Below are positions 11,600 to 20,345 of a stretch of DNA of 64,000 nt, one piece after another. The first letter of the stretch is position 1, and each line of letters starts with the position of its first letter. This DNA is from Delphinapterus leucas (taxonomy: Eukaryota; Chordata; Mammalia; Artiodactyla; Monodontidae). Both the position numbers and the translations under genes were made by a program. Below the pieces are notes generated by a model, which was given only the letters and a program-made list of their open reading frames with translations, made no database searches and was not told the DNA's origin. The DNA is taken from the NCBI RefSeq assembly GCF_002288925.2, contig NW_022098001.1, forward strand, positions 11,560,495-11,624,494, in the 5' to 3' direction.

Positions 11600-12780
11600 A
11601 ACTTTACCATTAGGTAGGCAAATACGTTTTCTCACGTGATTAACATTCAACCACTCCGTTAGTCTTCCCATTCTCCACTCCCCAAAGATAATACTGGATT
11701 TATTTATTCATCCCCCTTTCCTTAACTCAAATGAAAAGGAGAAGGAATAAGTACTAAGTTTGATGAGCATATTTCACAGCGCAAGTTCCACAGGAGCCTG
11801 TCTGTGTTCCTTCTTCAGATGGGTCATCCAAGTGTTGTGATGCACTTCGTGTGGGCTCTTGGAGCACCTGTCTCTTGACCCAAGTCTATCTGAAATTCCA
11901 GACGTCCCAAACAGGGCTTTGAAATTTTCACATCCTGCTTCATCCACACTGGTCCTAGGCTTATTAATGTATGTGTTTTTTTCAAGATCACCTTCTTTCC
12001 TGTCTTGGAGCCAGGTTCTTTATTTCCATCATAACATTACTTTCTGGTAATCCCTGATACGCTCTACAAGTTTAAATATAATTACCTATGTTCCAAGTCA
12101 CTTGTATTTTCTCTTTTCCTAACCTAAGGTGGTATTCACACTGACAAAGTTGTATCCTTTTCCAGGTCTTGCATGTATCTTGCATCCTCTTAATCAGCAA
12201 GTCTAATCTAGACCTAATAATGCAGTAACTGTGACCTGTCACATCTCTACTACAACCTTATCCTTTGTACTGTTACCAACCATACTCTCATTACTTTAGC
12301 TTCAACTCAGATCTCACTTCCTCCAATAACTTGCCTAAATGCCTCCAATGCAAATAGTCTCCCACTCTCCAACCCTCATTTATACTGCTCACACCTCTAC
12401 AGCACCTGTCAGTCTACAAAATTTTAGAATTATTTTTGAATCTGTCTCCTGTATTAGTTTCCATGCCTGACTTTAACTCTCACGTGTATACTTCTCAGTA
12501 TCCAGCAAAAATCAGAGCGCAGGTCACACAGTATTGTACTTTATCGTACTGAAAAGGGGAAGAGCTAAATCCAGTGGCTATAAAAATAGGTTAGGAGCTG
12601 CTTCTCATTTTGCACACCCTCCATACCCTGTTCAACTGCACGGTACTTTTTTTTTTAAATGAATAAAACCATGAACGTTCCAATGGGAGAACCGTGGGGA
12701 AATGGCCATAAAGGCCGCAGAAATGAAACGCGAAGGCATGCTAAAACGGCTGTGATGCTCTCTGCATTTCCACACGTGGC
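11600..12780. other. Intron sequence approaching the CpG island
   Basis: No gene. About 12,230-12,480 is pyrimidine-rich with words such as CTCACTTCCTCC that could be L2 remnants; not firm. Confidence 0.35.
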
Positions 12781-13553
12781 CCGGTAAATCGGTGCCGGAA
12801 CGCCTCGCGCAGCCTGCGCCTTTCTGCTCTGTCATCCCTTTACTCTATTTCAAAACGCCCACACCGCTCCGCCGAACTTGCCTGAGCGCTCTCTCGGGGG
12901 GCCCCGGAGCCCCGAGTACCCGAGAAAACAGACCCCCCTCTTGCCTTGCTCCAGGTCCGGCCTCCACTTGCCACAGGCACCTTGGAATGAGAGGGGGCCA
13001 CCGTCTCCCTTCAACAGTCCCAACCAAAATGGAAGCGCGTCCAGACCTGGGTACCTTTAAGCCTCGAGTCAGCCCCGGAGTCTGCAGGCCGCCGTATCTC
13101 CTCATCTCAGTGTGACCTGAGCCAGGCTCTGCCTCCCCGGCGCAGTCTTGCCACAACTTCCCCACCGTCAGGTCCCATCAGCCTCCGCACACACATGCAG
13201 CCGACCCAGCAGGCCTCGGGGACGTTGGCATGTCGTTCCGGCGGTCAAGGTTCCCGAAAATGACCTGACCGCCGGGCGCTTCTATTTAAACATACCCCAC
13301 ACTGTCTAACTTCCTTCCTCTACACTCATCTTCCCCACCGGTCCCATGCTTCCTGAGTTTCCACCGTTCTCCAAGAAACGTGTCCACCGATCACCTCCTC
13401 CGCCTGGGGAGACTGCGTCCCGGCTCTCGACTAACCTCACTCTTTTCCTTTTCCATTCCCGGCTGGGGCGGCTCGCGTTTGGCCTCCCGCAAGCTCGAGG
13501 AGCTCCCCGCTGGCCCCTCGCCCCAACTCTCCCGCCACTCCTCCCCTACTCAC

Positions 13554-13934
13554 TTTGGGCTTCTCCGGCAATTTCTTCCGGTTCTTTTTCTTCTGCTCCT
13601 CGCTCCTGAGATTCTTCAGCACGCCTAGGTCGTCAGCGGCCGGGCCCGGCGCGGCCGCCGCCTCCTCCCGCTTGCGAGGCGGGCTCCTCCGCTTCTTGCG
13701 GGCGCCGGCGCAAGCCGCGGCCCAGCCGTAGCCGAGCAGGAAGAGCAGCAGGAGCCCGAGCGCGCCCATGCCCACCAGGATCACCCAGCCCGGGTACCGT
13801 TTCGGCTCCAGCCCCAGGTCGAGGCCCAACTCGGTGCGCAGAAAGCCTAGGCCGACCGAGAGCATTTCCTGCAGCCGGGCTGAGCCCTCCTCGGCCTGCT
13901 GGGCCAGCTCGTCCAGCCAGCTCCGTGTAGCCAT
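13554..13934 (-). CDS. MTDH: MTDH (metadherin/AEG-1/LYRIC) coding exon 1
   Basis: The ATG at 13934 is in strong Kozak context (A at -3, G at +4) and opens 127 codons starting MATRSWLDELAQQ, which I recognise as the N terminus of metadherin. Visible parts: an LxxML/LXXLL-like motif at residues 21-25 (LQEML); a hydrophobic membrane segment at about 51-70 (starting VILVGMGALG); a basic cluster at 79-89 (RKKRRSPPRKR) at the known first nuclear-localisation signal; and a lysine-rich stretch at 115-127. The exon ends AAA|GTGAGT, a consensus donor, in phase 0. The family is known as a single-pass ER/perinuclear and nuclear scaffold that binds SND1 and promotes NF-kB, PI3K/AKT and MYC signalling; the SND1-binding part lies in later exons outside the window. 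No frameshift or stop is seen, so the exon looks intact. Confidence 0.96.
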
Positions 13935-14030
13935 CTTCCCTCCCGTCAGGGGCACTCGCAGAATGACGCCGGGGCGCAGAGACGCCGTGGAACAGTCAAA
14001 GGAAGCAAGGTAAGGCCAGGCCGGACCGCC

Positions 14031-14045
14031 TCAGGCCGAGCGCAT
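14031..14045 (-). other. Five-codon upstream ORF (stop included) in the MTDH leader
   Basis: On the minus strand ATG CGC TCG GCC TGA begins 111 nt before the MTDH ATG. It would be in the leader if transcription starts upstream of 14045. It is the only upstream ATG I find between the main start and about 14,290. Confidence 0.5.
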
Positions 14046-14242
14046 TGCGGCCGCCCCTCGCGCTGGAGCCGGGGATCGGCCGCTGCCGCCGCCAGGAGGA
14101 CAGGGGGCTCCCAGTGCCCCCCGTCAGCTTCACTCCGCCGCCGCCAGGAGGAGGGGGGCGGCGGGAGGGAGTGTCTCCAGCGGCGGCCGCTAAGCGGCGT
14201 CTCCGCGCCAGGGCCAGGCCCCGCTGTCCTCCCTCGGCGGAA

Positions 14243-14252
14243 CAATGGCGGC
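14243..14252 (+). promoter_or_regulatory. YY1-type motif
   Basis: CAATGGCGGC followed by TCC contains the YY1 core ATGGCGGC. Such sites often lie close to CpG-island start sites. Here it is oriented opposite to MTDH. Confidence 0.45.
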
Positions 14253-14302
14253 TCCAGCCGCGATCCACGCAGCGAGCGTAGACTAGGAGCAGGGCAGCGG
14301 GT

Positions 14303-14308
14303 CACGTG
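14303..14308. promoter_or_regulatory. E-box CACGTG, proximal
   Basis: Perfect palindromic CACGTG about 370 bp upstream of the MTDH ATG, in GTCACGTGG context. MYC/MAX and USF bind this core. Published work on human AEG-1 reports c-Myc acting through promoter E-boxes; that these are the same sites is inferred. Confidence 0.7.
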
Positions 14309-14317
14309 GACGCCGAT

Positions 14318-14326
14318 GGGCGGGGC
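14318..14326 (+). promoter_or_regulatory. GC box (SP/KLF) between the E-boxes
   Basis: GGGCGGGGC lies between the two E-boxes, matching the SP1/KLF consensus. Confidence 0.6.
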
Positions 14327-14335
14327 GTGGGGTGT

Positions 14336-14341
14336 CACGTG
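14336..14341. promoter_or_regulatory. E-box CACGTG, distal
   Basis: Second perfect CACGTG, again as GTCACGTGG, 33 bp from the first (about three helical turns), so both may face the same side of the DNA. Confidence 0.7.
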
Positions 14342-14356
14342 GGCGCGGGCGAGGCC

Positions 14357-14366
14357 GGGCGGGGCT
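14357..14366 (+). promoter_or_regulatory. GC box (SP/KLF), upstream
   Basis: GGGCGGGGCT, a consensus GC box just upstream of the distal E-box. Confidence 0.6.
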
Positions 14367-14480
14367 GGAGCCGTTGGAGCTAGCGCGCCGCGGCTGCAGT
14401 TGGCGGTGACCCTTTCGGGCCTGGTGGCGGCGCCGAGCCTTGGGGATCGGTGACTCTGGGCGGGTGGCTGGGAGGGGTTA

Positions 14481-16145
14481 ACCGGAGGAAGTCTTTGTGG
14501 GATGGCTGGTGGCCCGGAGCTAGGAGACGTGGCGCTTTGAATGAGTCCAGGGGAGGGGCTCTCGGCGAAGCCTGGGGGTTGCGGGGTGTGGAAGAGGGCG
14601 AAGAGCGAGGAACCGGGTCACGGGGTCTGGGTCAAAATTGCCCTAGTAGCTGTCTCTTTTCTCCATTCTTTTTCTGGTAGTGGTGTCGGGGTGGAAGCGG
14701 CTTTTTCTCCCTGGGTCACCGGAAGCTAGATGCTTCCAGGTGGGCTCAGCCGAGTCTGAAACCGGTCACTCTTCTTTGAGCGCATAGGTTTAGTTCACAA
14801 ATTGGGTTTGTCTCTTCACGGCCAACTTACCCACATTGCGTGTCTACCATTTGCCTGCCTGGCTAGGGCGCTTTTGTGTGGTTTCTCTCCTTCGCTCTTG
14901 CTCTCGCTGTTATTAGTCGCCGGAATACAAAAGTTGGAAAGCCCGTGGGCAGTATTCTTTTCCTACTCGTTTGTAGCTTTAATAAGAAATAAGAGGCATA
15001 CTGGATTGTGTTTTACATGTAGACGTAGATTCCTTGTTGCGTTTTATTTTAAGCTTTTGGGCAAGATCACAAAAGGAGTTTGCAAAATTCTGGGGTTTTT
15101 TTGCAGTGTTGACCATATCTGGGTAGCGTTAGTAAGAAATGAATTTTCAGATCTCAGTTACAAAGATGGTATTCGGGGCTGCCGTAGGGTTTTCAAGTTA
15201 CATTTCCCTGTAAGGAAACTGGTGTTTTATCATTAAATGATAATTAGCATGTAAGCAAGTGTCTTAAGTGAACTAAAAACAGGCTTTCTCAAACAATAGA
15301 AAGTAAATAATAAATGGTAATTATTTAATTGGTAAATAATAAAAATAAACTGCTACTCTTGCGAAGCTTTATACAGACTTATAATTGAAGGTTGTGTAAA
15401 TTACAAGGCCAAAACTTAGAAGATGTCATTGGAACTACTTCATCTCTAAAAGGTTCCAAATTCCACTTATATTTATGAAAGTAGATTTATCATTCTACAT
15501 TTATGTTTTGGTTCCACAGACATGAAGGATGATGACTTTCCTAAGAAGTTCCACTGCCCATTCTAGGTTAGCACCTGTGGATTTATGAATTAAGCTATTA
15601 TACAATAATAGTAGCTGGGTTTGCCTGTTCTTTTGGCAGCCTGCAAGTATTGATTATGTAAAATCCTGTCATCTTTCTTTTTCCGTGACTCTCCTTTGAT
15701 CTTAAAAAGAAAATGTTTATTTTGGTAATACAGGTATAATCATTTTTCATATATAACTTTGTAGTCATCTTTTTAAGTTTTTATTTTAAGAACAAAAATG
15801 GAGTTATACACTGTTTACTGTTTTGCATTTGATGTGGTCATGAACATTCATGTCACTTGATAAAGCCCACCTGATGAAGCTCACCAGGAACATACCAGTA
15901 GCCCCACAAAGTTAGGTTTATTAACTTGCAGCAGAATGAAGTTTAGGTAAAATTTAAAGGAAGGAATGCTTTGAAAGACAAAGCAAGCTGTGTCTAAAAG
16001 AGTTACTATCAGGCCTGGCCTAAGTAAACTCAGAATCCTAATTCCTTGGACATGGCAAAGTTAAGAGAAATATAAAACGTCATTTCTGAAACCTCTTTCC
16101 TGGAGGCAACTGGGTTGGGAATGAAGACTGCTTATTCTGAGAGTC
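14481..16145. other. Flank upstream of MTDH, no gene recognised
   Basis: The GC content declines away from the island. The longest open frame (14802-15236, plus) starts at TTG, is hydrophobic and resembles no family I know, so it is not called. Confidence 0.45.
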
Positions 16146-16149
16146 AGAG

Positions 16150-16545
16150 TGACCCATACAATGGAATACCACTCAGACATAAATACATGCAGCAACATAG
16201 GTGAATCTCAACATAATTACGCTGAGTGAAAGAAGGTGAAAGAAGCCAGGGAAAAAAGAGTATGTACTGTATGACTCCATTTGTATAAAACTAGAAAGTG
16301 CAAACTAATTTATAGTGACAGCAAATCAGTGGTGACTTGGGGAGGGGAGTGGGACCAAGGAGCAGTGGGAGGGAGGGGTTTAAAAGGGGCACAAGGAAAC
16401 TTTGGGGAGTGATGGCTATGCTATCTTTATTATTATGGTTTTATGGGTCTGTGGGTTTTATGGGTTTATGTATGTCAAAACTTACCAAATTGTATACTTT
16501 AGATATTGTAGTTTATGTCAAATATACCTCAATAAAATAGTTCAC
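16150..16545 (+). mobile_element. Old L1 3' end (L1M type)
   Basis: Reads CATACAATGGAATACCACTC, then GTATGACTCCATTTGTATAAAA, GGGAGGGAGGGG and ends in TACCTCAATAAAAT: end of ORF2 and 3' UTR of an old mammalian L1 in sense orientation. Confidence 0.75.
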
Positions 16546-16629
16546 AGAAGTTTTTTGAAAAATGACCCATGTGGAACAGCTGTGTATAGGGGTGGCATGC
16601 TCCATGCTCGCAGATAGGATTTTTTGTAA

Positions 16630-16763
16630 TCGTATTTATTTATTTATTATTTGGTCGCACCTCGCGACTTGTGGGATCTTAGTTCCCTGAAACCAGGGAT
16701 CGAACCCTCGCCCTCGGCAATGAAAGTACGGAGTCTTAACAACTGGACTGCCGGGGAATTCCC
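16630..16763 (-). mobile_element. CHR-1-like SINE (antisense)
   Basis: TTTATTTATTTATTATTTGG tail, then GTGGGATCTTAGTTCCCTG and the terminal CGGGGAATTCCC. Confidence 0.85.
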
Positions 16764-16828
16764 ACTGATAGGATTTTTAACAAAGTTTTTACCAATCTAT
16801 GATTTTAAGGTTTCTCAGCACTATATCC

Positions 16829-17148
16829 ATTTATTTATTTATTTATTTTTGGCTGCATTGAGTCTTCGTTGCTGCGTGCGGGCTTTCTCTAGTTGCGACG
16901 AGCGGGGGCTACTCTTTGTTGCGGTGCGTGGGCTTCTCATTGCGGTGGCTTCTCTTGTTGCGGAGCATAGGCTCTAGGCACACGGGCTTCAGTAGTTGTG
17001 GCTTGCGGGCTCTAGAACACAGGCTCAGTATTTGTGGAGCACGGGTTTAATTGCTCTGCAGCATGTGGGATCTTCCTGGACCAGGGCTTGAACCTGTGTC
17101 CCCTGCATTGTCAGTCGGATTCTTAACCACTGCATCACCAGGGAAGTC
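16829..17148 (-). mobile_element. Long CHR-type SINE with exact TSD (antisense)
   Basis: TTTATTTATTTTTGGCTGCA through ACCAGGGAAGTC. Perfect 15 bp duplication CTCAGCACTATATCC at 16814-16828 and 17149-17163. Confidence 0.92.
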
Positions 17149-17385
17149 CTCAGCACTATATCCTTGATGTTAATTATCAAAAAAGTTTTCTTTTTTACAG
17201 GTTTGCATAATAAATATTCACTTATTCTATGATCTGGTTCTACTGTAATTTATTTAACATACTTTATTGTTGGATAGTTAGGTTATTTACAAGTTTTTTT
17301 TGTTTTTTTGCCATTAAGTGCAATTCTGTCATGAATATGCTTGTAACTAAATAGCTTTGTGAATATCTATAGTAACTTTTTAAAA

Positions 17386-17640
17386 TCAGTTTTATTTTAT
17401 TTTTTAAAGAATTAAATAATTAATTAATTAATTTGGCTGTGCGGGTCTTAGTTGCAGCATGTGGGATCTTTCCTTGCAGTGCATGGGCTTCTCTCTAGTT
17501 GTGGCGCTCAGACCCCAGAGCACATGGGTTCAGTAGTTGCCCCACGGCATGGAGGATCTTAGTTCCCCAACCAGGGCTTGAACCTGTGTCCCATGCATTG
17601 GAAGCCGGGTTCTTAACCACCAGACAGCCAGGGAAGTCCT
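17386..17640 (-). mobile_element. CHR-type SINE, intermediate form (antisense)
   Basis: AATTAATTAATTTGGCTGTG, then CTTAGTTGCAGCATGTGGGA and the end CAGCCAGGGAAGTCCT. Confidence 0.85.
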
Positions 17641-17934
17641 CATGATAAGTTCTTGAGGGTAAAATCCTGGCACTGTCATTGCCTGAGGCATAGCCCACGG
17701 TATGTGATTTAACGCTTAGTTGGGAAGTTTTAAGAGACCTGAAGAAGTTCTACCTAAGGCCTCTCACTTCATAGAAGAGAAAAAGGAAGCTTCAAAGGGT
17801 TAGGGCTCGTACCACAGTGTCAGGGTGGCTGAGCTCATAGTAGAACCCAGTCTTCCCTGTTCTTGACCCCTTGGTTGCTCCTCTTCTTCATATACTCTGT
17901 GATCAATTCTTGGGATTAGTGTGTGTTTGTTTTC

Positions 17935-18320
17935 TCCGACTGCTGTAACAACATTCCATAGACTAGGTAGCTTAAACAACTGAAATGTAGTTTGTCACAG
18001 TTCTAGAGGCTGGAAGTTCAAGATTGGGGGCCAGCATGGTTGGGTTGTGGTAAGGGCTCTCTTCCTGGCTTGCAGATGGCCACTATCTTGCTGTGTCCTC
18101 ACATGGTGGAGAGAGAGCCAGTGAGCTCTCTAGTGTCTCTTATAAAGATGCTAATCCTCTCAGATCAGGGCCTCACCCTTACGACTTCATTTAACCTTAA
18201 TTGCTTCCTTAAAGACCCTATCTGCAAATATAATCATGTTGGGGTTACGGCTTCAACATATGAATTTAGAGGCGGGGGGGGGGGGGGGGGGAGACAAACT
18301 TTCAGTCCATAACAATGCAG
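17935..18320 (-). mobile_element. MLT1-like MaLR solo LTR (antisense) with 18 bp poly-G
   Basis: Antisense landmarks: CATAGACTAGGTAGCTTAAA, TTCTAGAGGCTGGAAGTTC, GCTGTGTCCTCACATGG, TCTCTTATAAAGATG and the terminal CAGTCCATAACA. An uninterrupted G run (18274-18291) replaces the short G run usual in the family. An endogenous retroviral relic with no coding capacity seen. Confidence 0.8.
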
Positions 18321-18451
18321 GAAGCTTCCATTCAAGTAGCTTATCTTTCAGGGCTGATGAAAGAAAAATGCTGATTTGGGTCTTTAAAATGGAGGCTATT
18401 GACATTATGAACTCCTGGGTCACAGGATTATATACCTAGGAGGAGGATTTT

Positions 18452-18720
18452 TTTTAAAAAAAATTATTTTATTTTTGGCTGTGTTGGGTCTTTCTTGCTG
18501 CACGCGGGCTTTCTCTAGTTGCGGCGAGCCGGGGCTACTCTTCATTGGAGCGCACGGGCTCTAGGCACATAGGCTTCAGTAGTTGTGGTGCGCAGGTTCA
18601 GTACTTGTGGCGCATGGGCTTAGTTGCTCTGCAGCATGTGGGATCTTCCCAGACCAGGGCTCGAACCCGTGTCCCCTGCATTGGCAGGTGGCTTCTTAAC
18701 AACTGCCCCACCAGGGAAGT
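18452..18720 (-). mobile_element. Long CHR-type SINE with exact TSD (antisense)
   Basis: ATTTTTGGCTGTGTTGGGTC through CCACCAGGGAAGT. Perfect 17 bp duplication CCTAGGAGGAGGATTTT at 18435-18451 and 18721-18737. Confidence 0.92.
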
Positions 18721-18984
18721 CCTAGGAGGAGGATTTTACAGTAAAGCAGGGAATACAGTTGAGTGTGCCAAGAATTTGGAGATATGGTCAGGAAAGGGTT
18801 ACCCTCAGAATAAATTTTGTAAGAATTAGTAAATAATAAAGTTCTCTGCAGATGTATGCTAAGCTGAAAGATAGTTTATGAGTGTGTTGCTGAAAGGGCC
18901 AGGATACTTCCAAGCCTCTTTAAAAGATTGGAGAATTTGCTAAGAACCTGGGTGGAACTAAAAACTGGTTGGGGCATGAGGGCA

Positions 18985-19130
18985 GGGGCCAGGGGAAGCA
19001 GAAAAGACAGTGAATATGGTAACAAATATGAAAGTTGTGGTGTATCCATTCAGTGGAATGCTGTGCAGCAATGAACATGTCCAAGGACACTCATTGCGAT
19101 ACCATGTATGTAAAGTTTAAAAAATAGGTT
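18985..19130 (+). mobile_element. L1M-type fragment
   Basis: GTGGTGTATCCATTCAGTGG, AATGCTGTGCAGCAATGAAC and ATTGCGATACCATGT resemble the end of L1 ORF2. Confidence 0.5.
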
Positions 19131-19134
19131 TATA

Positions 19135-19344
19135 GGGCTTCCCTGGTGGCGCAGTGGTTGAGGGTCCGCCTGCTGATGCAGGGGACGTGGGTTTGTGCCC
19201 CGGTCCCGGAAGATCCCACATGCCGCGGAGTGGCTGGGCCCGTGAGCCGTGGCTGCTGGGCCTGCGCGTCCGGAGCCTGTGCTCCGCAGCAGGAGAGGCC
19301 ACGGCAGTGAGAGGCCTGCGTACCGCAAAAAAAAAAAAAAAAAA
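19135..19344 (+). mobile_element. Short young CHR-type SINE
   Basis: GGGCTTCCCTGGTGGCGCAG to TACCGC plus an 18-base A tail (19327-19344). The body is close to the other short copies, suggesting recent insertion. Confidence 0.9.
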
Positions 19345-19511
19345 GAAATAATGGCATTCTTTATTAAAACAGTCAGGAATATTGATGATGAGTAGTAACA
19401 TGGTTAGAGGTTTAAAACAGAAAAGAAGATGTGTGTCTTTGGAGAATTTTGCTTCCCTGGAGCTGAGGGCTAGTATTAGAGAATAGTGCCTGTCTGGTGA
19501 GAATAAGAGTA

Positions 19512-19915
19512 ATAGGATTTCTTAGTCAGCTTGGGCTGCTATGTAACAGAAGACCACAGACTGGATGGCTTAATCAACAGAAATTTATTTTCTCATAGAT
19601 CTTGTGACTGGAAGTCTAAGATCAAGGTGCCCTCAGGGTTGGTTTCTCCTGTCTACTTGTCTGGTAGACAGCTTCCTTCTCACTGTGTGTTCACATGGCC
19701 TTTCATCTGTGTGTGTGCAGGGGGAGAGAGAAATCTTTGGTGTCTCTTCCTCTTCTTATAAGGACACTAGTCCTATTGGATTAGGGCTCCACCCTTATGA
19801 CCTCACTTAACCCCAATTACCTCCTTAAAGGCAGTATCTCCAAATGCAGTCACATTGGGGGTTAGGGCTTCAATTTAGGAGTTTTAGAGGGGACACAATT
19901 CGGTCTATAACACAG
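19512..19915 (-). mobile_element. MLT1-like MaLR solo LTR (antisense)
   Basis: ACTGGATGGCTTAATCAACA, TCTTCCTCTTCTTATAAGGA, CACTTAACCCCAATTACCTC and the end ATTCGGTCTATAACAC follow the antisense MLT1 order. No open reading frame. Confidence 0.8.
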
Positions 19916-19942
19916 GATAAGACCTGGGATTGTTCTATAGAG

Positions 19943-20174
19943 CAGGGGTCCCCAATCCCTGGGCCATGGGCTGGTACCGGTCCACGGCCTGTTAGGAAGT
20001 GGACCACACAGCAGGAGGTGAGCAGCGGGCAAGTGAGCAAAGCTTCATCTGCTGCTCCCCATTGCTCATGTTACCGCCTGAACCATCATCCCTCCCCTCC
20101 CTCCACCCCCCTCCCGTGGAAAAATTGTCTTCCATGAAACCGGTCCCTAGTGCCAAAAAGGTTGGGGACCACTG
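19943..20174. mobile_element. Nonautonomous hAT element with terminal inverted repeats
   Basis: Ends CAGGGGTCCCCAA and TTGGGGACCACTG are inverted repeats (11 of 13). Internal GGTACCGGTCC, ACACAGCAGGAGGTGAGC and GAAACCGGTCCCTAGTGCC match a widespread mammalian hAT element. Flanks share TAGAG. Confidence 0.8.
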
Positions 20175-20184
20175 GGGTAGAGTC

Positions 20185-20345
20185 TTTAAGGGCAAGAGTA
20201 CCATAAAATTGATTTGCTGGTATCCCTGGCTAGAACATAAGCTCCATGGGGGCAGGAAGGGCATCTTACTTGTGTACTGTGGTACCCCTAACACTTACTG
20301 CACTGCCTATTAATATTAATATTTGATCAACTGATGAATTAACAA
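20185..20345 (+). mobile_element. L2 3' end fragment
   Basis: ACATAAGCTCCATGGGGGCA, GGGCATCTTACTTG, CTGTGGTACCCCTAAC and an AATATT-rich end follow the L2 3' consensus. Confidence 0.65.

Larger units (their letters stand above)
624..13553 (-). other. MTDH: MTDH intron 1
   Basis: Bounded by a GTGAGT donor (13548-13553 on the minus strand) and a CAG acceptor (624-626); 12,930 nt, phase 0. It carries six CHR-type SINEs, hAT-type relics, MIR fragments and an L2-like stretch, listed separately. Its first ~700 nt remain in the CpG island. Confidence 0.9.
13935..14420 (-). promoter_or_regulatory. MTDH: MTDH 5' UTR and core promoter region
   Basis: Lies immediately upstream of the MTDH ATG. It is GC-rich, with no TATA box in a plausible place, and holds GC boxes, E-boxes and a YY1-type motif. 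The transcription start cannot be read from sequence; a dispersed CpG-island start between about 14,050 and 14,300 is inferred. Confidence 0.75.
12870..14480. promoter_or_regulatory. CpG island over MTDH exon 1
   Basis: The sequence changes from AT-rich to strongly GC-rich with many CpGs, densest at about 13,600-14,420. It spans the start of intron 1, exon 1, the 5' UTR and the upstream promoter. It is the only such island in the window and marks a housekeeping-type promoter. Confidence 0.85.

Noticed and set aside
13935..13955. In-frame upstream extension of MTDH (PLTGGK before MATRSW)
   Set aside because: The first codon would be GTG at 13955; the ATG at 13934 has strong context and matches the known metadherin N terminus.
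14802..15236. 144-codon open frame on the plus strand, divergent from MTDH
   Set aside because: Starts with TTG, resembles no known protein, and lies in ordinary flank sequence; no splice or promoter evidence of its own.
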